A stretch of DNA of 64,000 bases, taken from the NCBI GenBank assembly GCA_043424615.1, contig JBHWOX010000033.1:73775-137774 (forward strand). The letters run 5' to 3'. Positions 1 to 9,113 of this stretch are shown here, piece by piece. This DNA is from JAUNQW01 sp043424615. Its GTDB lineage: Bacteria > Bacillota > Bacilli > Lactobacillales > Carnobacteriaceae_A. The notes under the pieces are model-generated. The model had not been told where the DNA came from and ran no database searches. It saw only the letters and a program-made list of their open reading frames with translations. The stretch's first letter is position 1, and each line of letters begins with the position of its first letter. Position numbers and translations under genes: made by a program.

Positions 1-125
1 CAGCCTAGTATAATTTCAGTTTGGTCGTTGATTTTTTCAGCCAGTTCATGATTGGTCAAAATACTTTTAATGCGTTGGATTTGATTGTCGTCAAAATCTC
101 GAGCTAAAACGATATTTTTTTCCAT
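1..125 (-). CDS. N-terminus of a probable D-2-hydroxyacid dehydrogenase (partial)
   Basis: Only the first 41 codons are inside the window; the gene runs off the left edge. The start is the ATG at 125, preceded by an AAAGGTGG ribosome binding site. The translation begins MEKNIVLARDFDD and continues with an amphipathic helix, which resembles the first beta-alpha unit of the catalytic domain of D-isomer-specific 2-hydroxyacid dehydrogenases. The nucleotide-binding and catalytic motifs lie outside the window, so the family call is weak. It is divergent from the cysteine-desulfurase-like gene at 232. Confidence 0.4.
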   Translation of the reverse strand, partial: MEKNIVLARDFDDNQIQRIKSILTNHELAEKINDQTEIILG

Positions 126-231
126 ATAACCACCTTTATTCATTTACAATCATTATAATAGAAATACGGTGCGATTTATAGCTTGTGATATAATCTTCAT
201 AAAAGGACTCATATAGAAAGGAATATAGCCA

Positions 232-1371
232 ATGATATATTTAGATAATGGTGCGACCACCTTAAAAAAACCAGATGCCGTCATTGAAGCCGTCACTAAC
301 GCTCTCAATCACTTAGGAAATGCTGGCCGGGGAGCAACCGAAGAGTCTCTGGAGAGCTCACGAGTCGTCTTTCAATGCCGTGACCACCTCAAACAACTGA
401 TAGGAGCAGAATCTCCCAGCCAGATTGCTTTCACCCTGAATGCAACCGAATCATTAAATATTGCCATTCAAGGCCTACTTGAAGCCGGCGACCATGCGAT
501 TACTTCAGTCATGGAACATAATTCTGTCCTACGTCCCCTACAATATTTAGAAGACCAAGGAACAGAAGTCACTTATTTGCCCGTCAACGACCAAGCCATT
601 GTTAATCCTCAAGAGGTAGAAGACGCTATTCAAGACAATACTAAAGTCATTGTTTTAACCCATGCCTCCAATTTGACAGGCAATATGAATGATATTGACG
701 CCATCGGTGACATTGCTGCCCAGCACGATATCCTTTTTGTGGTCGACGCTTCTCAATCCATGGGAGAACATCCCATTGATGTGCAGCAAAGCCAAGTGGA
801 TGTCCTTTGTTTCACCGGCCACAAAGGATTAATGGGCCCTCAAGGAACAGGGGGCATTTATGTGAAAGACGGGGTAAAGATTCGTCCGTTGAAAATGGGG
901 GGAACAGGTTCTCAAACCTTCAACTCCCACCAACCGAATGAAATGCCCACCTTATTAGAAGCGGGTACTTTAAATGGCCATGGTATTGCCGGTTTAAATG
1001 CTGCGACCGCCTACATTCTTGAACAAGGGATTGACAATATCGCCGCTCAATTAAAAGAACTGACCTTTTATTTCTACCAAGCAGTCAAAGATATAGATGG
1101 CGTTAAAGTTTATGGTGATTTTAATCCAGAGATTGATCGAACCCCTATTGTCTCCCTTAACGTCCGAGATATGGATTCATCCGACGTCGCCAATCTATTA
1201 TCTGAAGATTATGACATTGCTACGCGAGCGGGAGGTCATTGCGCTCCTAAAATGCACCAAGCCTTGGGGACTGACCAGCAAGGCTTAGTCCGCTTTAGTT
1301 TCTCTATCTTTACAACTAAAGAAGAATTAGACCAGGCTGTTCAAGCCATTCAAGATATTGCTCAAGCCTAA
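232..1371 (+). CDS. Cysteine desulfurase / selenocysteine lyase-like class V aminotransferase (EF2568-type)
   Basis: A 379-residue PLP enzyme of the class V aminotransferase (NifS/SufS/CsdB) fold. The N-terminal MIYLDNGATT motif, the PLP-binding lysine K198 in FTGHKGLMGP and a C-terminal active-site-type cysteine C337 in RAGGHCAPK are all visible. Enzymes of this fold abstract sulfur from cysteine or selenium from selenocysteine. The short EF2568-like subfamily is known for occurring with selenium-utilisation genes. Here it faces a YedE/DUF3343 pair and lies beside the selenoprotein cluster, so I infer a role in delivering selenium (or sulfur) rather than general Fe-S assembly. A TATAAT -10 lies about 45 bases upstream. 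The start follows a GAAAGGAATAT-type binding site. A bidirectional hairpin terminator follows the stop. Confidence 0.85.
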   Translation: MIYLDNGATTLKKPDAVIEAVTNALNHLGNAGRGATEESLESSRVVFQCRDHLKQLIGAESPSQIAFTLNATESLNIAIQGLLEAGDHAITSVMEHNSVLRPLQYLEDQGTEVTYLPVNDQAIVNPQEVEDAIQDNTKVIVLTHASNLTGNMNDIDAIGDIAAQHDILFVVDASQSMGEHPIDVQQSQVDVLCFTGHKGLMGPQGTGGIYVKDGVKIRPLKMGGTGSQTFNSHQPNEMPTLLEAGTLNGHGIAGLNAATAYILEQGIDNIAAQLKELTFYFYQAVKDIDGVKVYGDFNPEIDRTPIVSLNVRDMDSSDVANLLSEDYDIATRAGGHCAPKMHQALGTDQQGLVRFSFSIFTTKEELDQAVQAIQDIAQA

Positions 1372-1384
1372 AATAAGCCATAAA

Positions 1385-1415
1385 AATAAGCCAGATTCTA
1401 AGGATCTGGCTTATT
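1385..1415. terminator. Bidirectional intrinsic terminator
   Basis: A perfect 12-bp stem (AATAAGCCAGAT / ATCTGGCTTATT) with a 7-base loop is flanked by A-rich and T-rich runs. It separates the convergent desulfurase-like gene and the DUF3343 gene. Confidence 0.85.
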
Positions 1416-1423
1416 TTTATTTA

Positions 1424-1678
1424 TTATGCGATTTTTACATGTTCAACCTTTAATTCATGTTGATCTATTATTTTTTCAATTTGCTCTTTAAACTCGGCAG
1501 GGCTTCTCCAAGCTAAGCCACAACCAGCTGTCAAAAAGGAAGGCGCCGCGATAAGCTTCCCTTCTATTTTTTCTTGCTTGAAAACACTTTCTGCTAAGAA
1601 AGAATGGTGGCTCTCACTGAAGGTCACATACACAAAAGGGCCTGTTGATTTATGCCTCTTTAAGAGCTTGTGAATCAT
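1424..1678 (-). CDS. DUF3343 small protein, putative Se/S carrier (copy 1)
   Basis: An 84-residue soluble protein. Its layout matches the DUF3343 family: a beta strand and helix around FVYVTFSESHHS, then a lone conserved cysteine in a TAGCGLAW segment near residue 53. Family members are proposed, mainly from genomic context, to carry selenium or sulfur as a persulfide-type adduct on that cysteine. The reading frame overlaps the end of the yedE gene by 29 bases, which suggests translational coupling. A second copy sits in the sel operon at 14521-14787. I infer that this one hands on selenium imported through YedE. Confidence 0.75.
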   Translation of the reverse strand: MIHKLLKRHKSTGPFVYVTFSESHHSFLAESVFKQEKIEGKLIAAPSFLTAGCGLAWRSPAEFKEQIEKIIDQHELKVEHVKIA

Positions 1679-2777
1679 CTTTTACTTCCCCTACTTTAAT
1701 TTGTTTTTCTGAACCTATCCCCCAGCAAGCGATGGCTATAATAGCGATAATACAAACAATCACCGCAACTTTTCCAGCCACAGCAGGTCCACCCACACTT
1801 TCAGGGCTAGCAGCAGAAGAAGCTAATCCAAAGTTATGAGCCATAGCAACCCCAAGGACGGTTCCTATAGTGGTAATGAATCCATCGCCGTTTCCAGAAG
1901 CTGCCTTAATTAATTGGCGAACAGGGCATCCTCCAGCTAATGCTGAAGCAATTCCCATTCCAAACATAGGTAAAATATTCCAAAGCACTTGAGCATGAGC
2001 AATGGGGCCATAGGCTTGAATTTGGAATTGTCCAGTCATTAGATTATAAACCAAAAGAGTGAGGAAAATACCAAGAGCTGGCATGATGGCTGTAAAATCT
2101 TTAGCAGCTATGATACTTCTAACAGAACCTGACATACAAAGATTAGTCTGTTGGGCAATGGCCCCGAATAATAAACCGACCACTAATGATAAAATAACAG
2201 GAGCGTGCATGGAGCCCGGCCCTTCGGAAGAGAAATGAAAGAGATCGGGGAATACGAGGAACAAAACAAACAAAATGAGTAAAATAAGGGGAAAAGAAAT
2301 GGAATCGGCCGGGCGGATATCATGGCCTTCTCCAAGACTGAAGCCTTTCTTCAAGAAAAGAACTCCCACCCATGAACCTAAAAAGAATCCTACAAAGCCG
2401 ATATAAGCGGAAAGATCTCCTGAAGCCATTCTTATAATCATACGCAAAGTACAACCTAAAAAGACTAGACCTAAAATCCCCATCATGGCTCCTAAAGCAA
2501 AGCGAATGGCTGGAGAAGAACCAGATTTCAATTGCAATCGACCAGTCGCCCAAGCGAGCATGAAAGCTCCTATTACTATCCCGACAATTTCCGGTCTAAA
2601 ATACTGAACAATTTCAGCTGAATGCAGACCTAATGCTCCTGACATATCACGTATAAAACAAATGGTACACAAGGCCATATTACCTGGATTACCAAAATGA
2701 GCCAATAAAGCCATACCAATACCAGCGATAATTCCTAAAGCAATGAGCCATCCTTTAGACGATCGAATATTATTCAT
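1650..2777 (-). CDS. yedE: YedE-type selenium metabolism membrane protein
   Basis: A 375-residue polytopic membrane protein of the YeeE/YedE (DUF395) family, with about nine or ten hydrophobic segments in two related halves. Conserved cysteines of the family are present: CTIC near residue 37, FLGCTLRM, TNLCMSGSVR and the GGCPVRQLI motif. YedE/FdhT proteins co-occur with selenoprotein genes and are inferred to move selenium species. I start the gene at the ATG at 2777, because an upstream in-frame ATG at 2798 would place the AAAGGGGAG ribosome binding site inside the coding sequence. The downstream DUF3343 gene overlaps its 3' end. Confidence 0.88.
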   Translation of the reverse strand: MNNIRSSKGWLIALGIIAGIGMALLAHFGNPGNMALCTICFIRDMSGALGLHSAEIVQYFRPEIVGIVIGAFMLAWATGRLQLKSGSSPAIRFALGAMMGILGLVFLGCTLRMIIRMASGDLSAYIGFVGFFLGSWVGVLFLKKGFSLGEGHDIRPADSISFPLILLILFVLFLVFPDLFHFSSEGPGSMHAPVILSLVVGLLFGAIAQQTNLCMSGSVRSIIAAKDFTAIMPALGIFLTLLVYNLMTGQFQIQAYGPIAHAQVLWNILPMFGMGIASALAGGCPVRQLIKAASGNGDGFITTIGTVLGVAMAHNFGLASSAASPESVGGPAVAGKVAVIVCIIAIIAIACWGIGSEKQIKVGEVKDDSQALKEA

Positions 2778-2887
2778 ATTATACTCCCCTTTATTCAATT
2801 ATCACTTTAATTATAGCTTTAAATGAATAAAAATGATTGATTTTTTCCTATTTTTATAAGTACAAATGAATAATAGCGAATAATAAT

Positions 2888-2917
2888 AAAAGGTTGCGAC
2901 CGAAGTCGCAACCTTTT
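2888..2917 (-). terminator. Terminator of the grdXEB unit
   Basis: A 13-bp perfect stem (AAAAGGTTGCGAC / GTCGCAACCTTTT) with a tetraloop. It lies about 20 bases past the grdB stop and ends in a T-run on the minus strand. Confidence 0.9.
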
Positions 2918-2937
2918 TAATTTATTAGAGTGATTAA

Positions 2938-4236
2938 TTATACTTCGAAGACAGTTTGTCCGTCGATGTCAGTTGTTAAAGCGTTCAATCCAGCTTCAAC
3001 TAATTCTTCACGTAATTTGTATTCGTCTTCCGGACTTAAGCTTGGATTTCCGAATGGGTGAGGAATAGCGATAGTTGGAACGATACGGTTAGCACCAACG
3101 GTTTGAGAGATTGGTGTAACTGTAAGCATGTGAACAACTGGAACTTCAGCTGTAGCTTCGATAGATTTAACTAACGTTGCTCCGCAACGTGTACAAGTAC
3201 CTCAGGTAGAAGTTAGAATAACAGCGTCCACTCCGGCTTCTTTCAATTCTTGACCGATAGCTTCACCGTATTCTTTAGAACTTGCAACGGCAGTACCGTT
3301 ACCCACTGTAGAGTAGAAAGTATCGTATAATTTACCGATTTTACCTTCTTTTTCCATTTCACGTAAAACGTCTACTGGTAAAACGCGGTCTGGGTCTTGG
3401 TTACAGTATGAGTTGTCAAACCCACCGTGAGCAGTTTCCCATTCACCTTCTTTAAGGTCATCGACACCAGAAATGTCATATGATCCGAATTTAGAAGCTG
3501 AAGAAGACTCGATATGGTCAGGGTTTCCAGCTGGAACAATACCACCAGAAGTAACCAAAGCGATGGTTGCTTGAGATAAGTCTTTCACAGGTGGTTCAGG
3601 GTCCACACGGTCGAAGTTAGGCATAACGAATTCTGTTTGGAATTCTTCGCCATTTAATTTTTTAACTAACATGTCAACAGCACGTTCTGCACCACGTTTG
3701 TCAGTAAAGTAGTTTTTACGGAAACGTTCATGGTATTTGTCTTCAACTGGGTCAATTTCTTCACCAGCTAATAATTTAGATGCTAAGTTAGCCATGTCAG
3801 GAATAGCTTGACGCATTGCAACCGCTGAATCCCCTACTTGAACAACATATAATAATGTTTTGTAGATGTCAGTACCAGGGTTTTCTTCGTATAAACCTGT
3901 AACTGCTGGAATGTCTAATTCTTCCATAACAGTAGATCCAACTTTACCACAAGCCATACCATAACGACCAGCGTTAAATGCAGGGCCTAAAATTACTAAG
4001 TCTGGATCGTAAGATTTAATCATTTCCATAACTTCGCTTAAGGCAGAGTCGTTTTCGTTAAAGTAGTCGTCCCCACAGACAACTGTACCAACGATTTCGC
4101 CACCTTGGATAGCTCCATTAAGTCCCATACCAGGACCTTTAGGACCATCTTCTTTGAAAGGTTCTTGACCTGCTTTTTCTTCCCCACCAATACCAGCGTA
4201 GAACTGGTTGATGTAATGTACAATTCGTTTACTCAT
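2938..4236 (-). CDS. grdB: Glycine reductase complex component B, selenoprotein subunit GrdB (in-frame UGA = Sec345)
   Basis: Substrate-specific selenoprotein subunit of glycine reductase, 432 residues including selenocysteine. The frame is interrupted by UGA at 3202-3204, giving the context TST-U-GTCTRCG, which is the Sec site of glycine-type GrdB. Translation then continues without a break to the normal C-terminus (DGQTVFEV). A 7-bp hairpin with a GGA loop starts 11 bases after the UGA. Together with processed GrdE it forms component B: GrdE's pyruvoyl group binds glycine as a Schiff base and the Sec attacks the alpha carbon to give a carboxymethyl-selenoether, which passes to GrdA. The start at 4236 has a strong AAGGAGG site. 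It is the last gene of grdX-grdE-grdB. Conventional gene callers would stop at residue 344. Confidence 0.96.
3174..3190 (-). promoter_or_regulatory. bSECIS hairpin of grdB
   Basis: On the coding strand ACGTTGC-GGA-GCAACGT forms a 7-bp stem with a GGA loop. Eleven bases separate it from the UGA and the loop starts 18 bases after it. This matches the known requirement of bacterial SelB for an apical loop roughly 16-37 bases downstream with G among its first loop bases. Confidence 0.8.
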
Positions 4237-4265
4237 TATTATTTACCTCCTTTTCGATATCCTTC

Positions 4266-5552
4266 TTATTGACCTTTGGCTGACATTTTGTTGAAGCCTA
4301 ATTCGTTAGTTGCACCAGTGATGGCTTGGATTTCCACTTGGATTTCTCCGTTTTCTTTAAGAGATCCGTCAAATCCACCAGCAATGTTGTCAACATAGTC
4401 TAACATACCGATGATACGGTCCATAGCTGGTAGGTCAATTAATTCGTTAGCGTTACCACCAGTTACAACAGCGTTAGCAGCAACATCCGCATCCGCTAAT
4501 GGTTGAGACGCACCGTCTTGACCAGCGTATTCGTCAGTTGTAATAACTGTATCGATATCTTTAGCTTCAATTTTACGGCAGTTCATAATTAAGTCAGTAT
4601 CAGGGTTACCGAAACCTTCTTGAGTTACAATAACTCCGTCTAAGCCCATGAATTCAGCTAATTTTGAAGTCCAGTCAGATGAACGTTCTTTGTCAGCTAA
4701 GTAAACCGCTTCGTTAGTGATAATAACTCCCATGAAGTTAATATCTTTACCGTGACGGTCATATAATTCTTTAATTACTGGGTTATTTAAGTGGTGGTAA
4801 GTTGTGTTTTTGTCACAAGATGACACACAGTTACCAGATATGATGGCACCATCCATAACCTCAGTTGGGTATAAGATTGAAGGTACGATATGTTTAGCGT
4901 CAGTTCCGTAAACATAAGTATCGTGTAATAAACCTTGAGTTTGAAGCATGTAAACATATCCAACTTTTGGAAGATCTGGATATTGTTCTGCTTGTTCAAA
5001 GATTGGTAAGGTTTCGTATTCTTTGACTTCATCTGCTTCGACTTCTTCAGATAATTCTCCTAAGAATTTAGCAACGTTTAAACCAGCTAAACGAGCAGCT
5101 TCTTCATAAGTGTGGTTTTCTAAGCCATCAGCAGGTTCTAAAACTAAACAGAAGTTATTTGTTTTTGAGAATGGGGTGAATTCAGCACCAGGTCCACTCA
5201 TGTCAACAATACCTTCTTGGAAACCAACAATTTTACCAACAGTTAAAACAGCCATGCCTTTAAGAGCGTTAGTACGGCCTTCACCTACTTGGTTAACTTT
5301 GTTGACAACCCCAGGGAAAACGCCAGAAGAAGAACCAACTTTAGCACGTGGTTCAATAGCATCTTTAACTGGTGTAATACGTGTTTTTTCACCTGGTTTA
5401 GCAATTTCGATTGAAACATCAACAATACGGTCATCGTCTAATACGATGTCTTTGATATCTTGCTCGTTGACGTATAATACGTTGTCTTCAATTTTAGACT
5501 CGTCAGCAAGCTGGATATCTGTGATTTGAATTTCTCCAACTTCTAATTTCAT
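4266..5552 (-). CDS. grdE: Glycine reductase component B proprotein GrdE (pyruvoyl precursor)
   Basis: A 428-residue proprotein. In the family it is cleaved before a cysteine whose residue becomes the N-terminal pyruvoyl group of the larger fragment. Cys242 in SGNCVSSCDKNT sits at the expected place, giving predicted fragments of about 241 and 187 residues. The pyruvoyl carbonyl forms a Schiff base with the amino group of glycine. GrdE and GrdB mark the glycine-specific component B; the sarcosine (GrdF/GrdG) and betaine (GrdH/GrdI) versions are not in the window. It has a good AGAGGTG-type binding site and lies 34 bases after grdX and 29 before grdB, so the three genes form one operon. Confidence 0.95.
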   Translation of the reverse strand: MKLEVGEIQITDIQLADESKIEDNVLYVNEQDIKDIVLDDDRIVDVSIEIAKPGEKTRITPVKDAIEPRAKVGSSSGVFPGVVNKVNQVGEGRTNALKGMAVLTVGKIVGFQEGIVDMSGPGAEFTPFSKTNNFCLVLEPADGLENHTYEEAARLAGLNVAKFLGELSEEVEADEVKEYETLPIFEQAEQYPDLPKVGYVYMLQTQGLLHDTYVYGTDAKHIVPSILYPTEVMDGAIISGNCVSSCDKNTTYHHLNNPVIKELYDRHGKDINFMGVIITNEAVYLADKERSSDWTSKLAEFMGLDGVIVTQEGFGNPDTDLIMNCRKIEAKDIDTVITTDEYAGQDGASQPLADADVAANAVVTGGNANELIDLPAMDRIIGMLDYVDNIAGGFDGSLKENGEIQVEIQAITGATNELGFNKMSAKGQ

Positions 5553-5586
5553 TCGATATTCACCTCTTATATTTTATCTACTACAT

Positions 5587-5979
5587 CTACAAATAATTTG
5601 GTGGAATTTGGATGCGACTAAGTGTAGCTTCAATTAAATGAAAATCAACCAATTGAAAATCTTCAAGAATTTTTTCTGTCCAATTTGGCGTTGGTCTGTC
5701 TTCAACAAATTTACGGTAGGTTGCCTCAGCACTTTCCATAAGCTCTAAACTATATAAATCCACATATTCTGACTTTTGATCATGCAAAATAATTGATTTA
5801 TAGAAGGTCTCATTAGGTTTGATACTACCACTCAAAGGATGACTAAGAAGAACTTGGCGTTCGTCAATGATCATTTTTTTAGTGGCTTCGAGTACATCAC
5901 CATAAGTCCCATCAATAAAATAAATAGGATAGCCTTCAATTTCTTTATTGACTTTAGGATTGTTTGTGACAATTCTCAT
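5587..5979 (-). CDS. grdX: GrdX family protein
   Basis: A 130-residue soluble protein beginning MRIVTNNPKVNKEI. It matches the small GrdX family, which is found only next to glycine, sarcosine or betaine reductase genes. Its biochemical role is not established. It opens the grdX-grdE-grdB operon, behind a clear promoter and a strong 5' hairpin. No membrane segments, cysteine pairs or known catalytic motif are visible. Confidence 0.8.
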   Translation of the reverse strand: MRIVTNNPKVNKEIEGYPIYFIDGTYGDVLEATKKMIIDERQVLLSHPLSGSIKPNETFYKSIILHDQKSEYVDLYSLELMESAEATYRKFVEDRPTPNWTEKILEDFQLVDFHLIEATLSRIQIPPNYL

Positions 5980-6029
5980 TTTATTACCTCACTCATACAC
6001 ATTTCCACCTGGGCTATAAAACCCTTTAC

Positions 6030-6071
6030 GGTCAAAGAAGTGGCTCTATTATGTTCAGAACCACTTCGACC
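6030..6071 (-). promoter_or_regulatory. 5'-terminal hairpin of the grdXEB mRNA
   Basis: The sequence folds as GGTC + GAAGTGG ... CCACTTC + GACC with one 3-base bulge and an inner TCT/AGA extension, giving a stem of about 14 bp. It begins almost at the predicted transcription start (about 6073) and lies about 50 bases before grdX. It does not match a glycine riboswitch that I can recognise, and no T-run follows, so it is not an obvious terminator. Confidence 0.6.
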
Positions 6072-6079
6072 ACATTTTT

Positions 6080-6107
6080 ATTATATCATATTTATTATAA
6101 TGTTCAA
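6080..6107 (-). promoter_or_regulatory. Predicted sigma-A promoter of grdXEB
   Basis: TTGAAC (-35) and TATAAT (-10) are separated by 16 bases on the minus strand and drive the grdX operon. The predicted start lies at about 6073. Confidence 0.7.
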
Positions 6108-6177
6108 TAGAGACAAAGCCTTGAAATAACAGCTTTTTAGCTTTTAGATTAGTTTAACGTATAAACTTATTACTAAA

Positions 6178-7356
6178 CTAAATAAATCCGTTATCTGCGA
6201 TAATGTCGCGTGCTTTATCTTCTTTGTCATTAGCGACTAAGACGATTGGGCCAGAACAACCCATCCCTGATTCAGCGTAAATGCCTTCTTTCCATAGGGA
6301 TTGAACAGCTGCGTCTAAGTCTAAGACGTCAACACCAGGAATTTCAGAGTCGACAACTTCATGTTCAGGCGCTTCAATTTCTTCAGCGTCACCTTCACCT
6401 GCAGCTGCAGCTTTGGGTTGAAGGTCTTCACGAATGTCATCTAGTCCTGCTTTTTTAGCTTTAGCATATTCATCTGCAGAAACTTGAGCTAAATTACCTA
6501 CAGCTAATTGGTAAGCATATTCCATAGCGTTAGCGATAACTGGAGCACCAGAAGCACGGGAGATGATACAAATATTATCTTTGAATCCGTCACCAATACC
6601 TGGTCCATATCCGTCACCAACAACTTCATATTTACCGCCGGAAGCCCCTGCACCGTATAATTTCATTAAGATATTACCGGTCAATGAGTCAGTAACCACC
6701 ACGTCAGCTGATCCTAAGATCAAGTCATTTCCGCGTAATTTGTTACCGCCGTCAGCACGAGCACTTTCAGCAAATTCAAATTGGAAGCCGTTGTCTTTTA
6801 ATTCTTGAAGTTTACGAGCCACAGTGTTAGCGTCGTCAACATTTAAAATTCCAACTGTTGGATTTTCAACGCCAGATGCCTTAGCCGCAACAATACCGTT
6901 AATGGCATTTAATACCATAGCTTCAGCACGAACAGTTGCAGTTGTTCCAGTAGTAGTGGCAATATACATTTTATTACCACTTGCTTGAGCAGGAACACGT
7001 CCGACAGTAGACACACCGATAGGGAAGGTGTGGTGTAGGGTAACAACACCTTGGATGGTATTGTTATCTAATAGTTCTTGTAAAGTTTCAGACGTTTCAT
7101 CTTCTGTGCTTGCTTCATAGTGTTCATAGTCCGCTGTCCAGTCTTGAGCTTCACCAATAGTCACGATGTCAAATACATCTTTTTGGCTAGCAATGCGAAC
7201 AGCTTCTTTCATAACTTCGAAGCCGTTTTCAGATCCATTAATTGTTAAACCGATTTTGGGACGGTCACCCATTTTACCAGTTTCTAAGGCATCCGCTAGG
7301 TCGTTTAAGACGTCGCGAATATGACCTTGAACTGCTTGAGTTTGGTCTTCAGCCAT
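6178..7356 (-). CDS. grdD: Glycine/sarcosine/betaine reductase component C, alpha subunit GrdD
   Basis: A 392-residue subunit of the acetyl-phosphate-forming component C, related to PlsX/phosphotransacetylase-type folds. Its N-terminal half carries the family's TINGSENGFEVMKEAV region, followed by a glycine-rich core. A C-terminal cysteine (C367, in GMGCSGPIVLV) is the likely residue that holds the acetyl thioester before phosphorolysis. Component C takes the carboxymethyl group from Sec of GrdA and releases acetyl phosphate, a substrate for acetate kinase. It follows grdC by 26 bases with its own AGGAGG-type site, so the two are co-translated. A stretch of acidic, alanine-rich sequence near residues 315-335 looks like a linker. 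Confidence 0.94.
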   Translation of the reverse strand: MAEDQTQAVQGHIRDVLNDLADALETGKMGDRPKIGLTINGSENGFEVMKEAVRIASQKDVFDIVTIGEAQDWTADYEHYEASTEDETSETLQELLDNNTIQGVVTLHHTFPIGVSTVGRVPAQASGNKMYIATTTGTTATVRAEAMVLNAINGIVAAKASGVENPTVGILNVDDANTVARKLQELKDNGFQFEFAESARADGGNKLRGNDLILGSADVVVTDSLTGNILMKLYGAGASGGKYEVVGDGYGPGIGDGFKDNICIISRASGAPVIANAMEYAYQLAVGNLAQVSADEYAKAKKAGLDDIREDLQPKAAAAGEGDAEEIEAPEHEVVDSEIPGVDVLDLDAAVQSLWKEGIYAESGMGCSGPIVLVANDKEDKARDIIADNGFI

Positions 7357-7382
7357 TAGCCATACCTCCTATTGTATGAATT

Positions 7383-8924
7383 TTATAAGTTTTCAGCGAT
7401 TCCTCTTAAAGCAGATGCAACTTCATCTTTTACAACTGATTTCAAGTCTTCAGAAACGCCTTCAGATGATGAGGAAGTTTCGCCTGAGTTACGTTCTAAG
7501 AGGATTGAAACACCATCGAATAAGTTAGTTAAACGTCCTAAGAATAATGAACCTTTACCAATCACTAATACGCGATCCATGTCTCCGTCCATTAAGTCTT
7601 GGCGAGCGAATCCCATGTAAGGTGCACCAGAAGGAATATGTCCTTGAGTTGGAGCCCATCCAGGGATACCATCAGCAACAAAGTCGTTTAGGTCGCCACG
7701 TTCAATATCGCCACCCATAACTGCTAAAGCACCAACCATTTTCAAGTTAGCTTCAGGTACGTTACCTGCTCCACCTGGTTCAGTGATATCAGGGTTTTGT
7801 AACTCAGTTGCGTAACCATCGATATCAGTGAATGATAAGTCAGCTTTTTCTAAGATTGGTTTGATTAAAGCAGACATAGTCGCTTGAGGTGATGAACCGT
7901 CCCCAACGTTGATTTGACCAGTTAAGTCAGTACGGATAACTGGAGATTTACCATCGTTTTCACCAACAACATAAGCAAATCCTGCCACACAGTCTTCTAA
8001 GATTGGAACATCTTTTTCGATATGAGCTTTACCGTTCATACCTAATTTAGCAGTTGATCCACCAGCAACAACAGCAACATTTTTGTGAGTTCCTGCTTTT
8101 ACCATAGAAGCTGCAACGATTAAAGCGTGGGTTGGAGCCGCACAGAATCCACGAACGTCTGAACCAGTAGCTTTAACAAGTCCACATTCTTCAGCGATAG
8201 ATTTTGCGAAGTTACCTCCACCACGTTGGTTGATGTCTCCACAAGCTTCTTCTGAACATTCAATAACGTAATCAATGTCTGAAGGATCAATATCAGTTCC
8301 TTTTAACATGTTACGCATAGCTAAGATTCCTGAAGCTTTAGCTACCAAGTTTTCAGCCATAACGTGAGAAGTTAAGTTAGGGTCTGAATCGTGAGCACGG
8401 TTAATACAACCTACGATTTCGCCTTCATAAGTAAGTGGTGCTGCATCATATTCTTCAATATGTTTTTTAATGTATTCAGCATCACTGAATTGTTTCATTT
8501 CAGCTGCATCATCTTTGAATAATTCATGTTCAGCTAATGCTTCTTGAACTTTTTTACCGAACTCTTCTTCTAAGTGAACTAATTCGAAAGAGTCTGCGAT
8601 TTCTAACAAACCATAGAATTCCATTTGTGGCATAATTTCACCTGAGTCAGAGAAGCGGCTAGCTCCTTCAACAGGGTGTTTATACCAAGGTTTTTCGATA
8701 TCTTTTAATTCACTGTAGTGCATATTGTTGATATACACTTGGTTGGCTGGATATTCAACAGCTTCCTCGAAAGTACGAATAAAATCAGGTCCATTTTGTA
8801 AATAGTTACTATCACCATCTGGGTGGGCAATTTTTTCATTAACTGCAGTTGATCCGTACTCCATTACCATTTCTGGTGCATGAGCTAAAATATAACCCGC
8901 ACCTTGAATTGTTGCGAAATCCAT
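7383..8924 (-). CDS. grdC: Glycine/sarcosine/betaine reductase component C, beta subunit GrdC
   Basis: A 513-residue subunit with a thiolase/ketoacyl-synthase III-like core. The candidate nucleophile is C261 in RGFCAAPTHAL, and glycine-rich turns occur around VVAGGSTAKLGM. It pairs with GrdD to convert the Se-carboxymethyl group of GrdA into acetyl phosphate. The start at 8924 has a strong AAGGAGG site. The gene is the first of grdC-grdD, which is separated from grdA by a terminator and has a long leader of its own. Confidence 0.94.
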   Translation of the reverse strand: MDFATIQGAGYILAHAPEMVMEYGSTAVNEKIAHPDGDSNYLQNGPDFIRTFEEAVEYPANQVYINNMHYSELKDIEKPWYKHPVEGASRFSDSGEIMPQMEFYGLLEIADSFELVHLEEEFGKKVQEALAEHELFKDDAAEMKQFSDAEYIKKHIEEYDAAPLTYEGEIVGCINRAHDSDPNLTSHVMAENLVAKASGILAMRNMLKGTDIDPSDIDYVIECSEEACGDINQRGGGNFAKSIAEECGLVKATGSDVRGFCAAPTHALIVAASMVKAGTHKNVAVVAGGSTAKLGMNGKAHIEKDVPILEDCVAGFAYVVGENDGKSPVIRTDLTGQINVGDGSSPQATMSALIKPILEKADLSFTDIDGYATELQNPDITEPGGAGNVPEANLKMVGALAVMGGDIERGDLNDFVADGIPGWAPTQGHIPSGAPYMGFARQDLMDGDMDRVLVIGKGSLFLGRLTNLFDGVSILLERNSGETSSSSEGVSEDLKSVVKDEVASALRGIAENL

Positions 8925-8963
8925 AATTTTCCTCCTTAAGAATAATTAGTTTACAAAGAGTCG

Positions 8964-8981
8964 ATGTGATATTGTTCACAT
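8964..8981. promoter_or_regulatory. CRP/FNR-type palindrome in the grdC leader
   Basis: TGTGA-N6-TCACA with an additional matching A/T pair outside makes an 18-bp interrupted palindrome. It lies about 40 bases before grdC. This is the classical half-site pair for CRP-family regulators, but it sits about 110 bases downstream of the best -10 box, so a role as an activator site is uncertain. Confidence 0.4.
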
Positions 8982-9089
8982 TGGACTTTTGCATGAAAGT
9001 TATGATTTATGGACTCATAACTTAGACTTCAACTTATTCGGCTTACTCAAGAAGTGTTTTTAAACGGCTTCAAGAATCGGCACTCTTAC

Positions 9090-9095
9090 ATTATA
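9090..9095 (-). promoter_or_regulatory. Possible -10 element of grdCD
   Basis: A perfect TATAAT with an upstream TG two bases away lies just after the grdA terminator hairpin. I see no good -35 at 16-18 bases, so this is either an extended -10 promoter or an activator-dependent one. It would give a leader of about 160 bases. Confidence 0.4.
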
Positions 9096-9113
9096 CAGGA
9101 ATGATAATAAAAA

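Noticed and set aside
5110..5529. 139-codon plus-strand frame opposite grdE
   Set aside because: It lies wholly antisense to a well-supported gene, has no ribosome binding site and its protein has no recognisable features.
5980..6177. Glycine riboswitch upstream of grdX
   Set aside because: The leader is too short and lacks the paired aptamer core of glycine riboswitches; I see only one strong hairpin.
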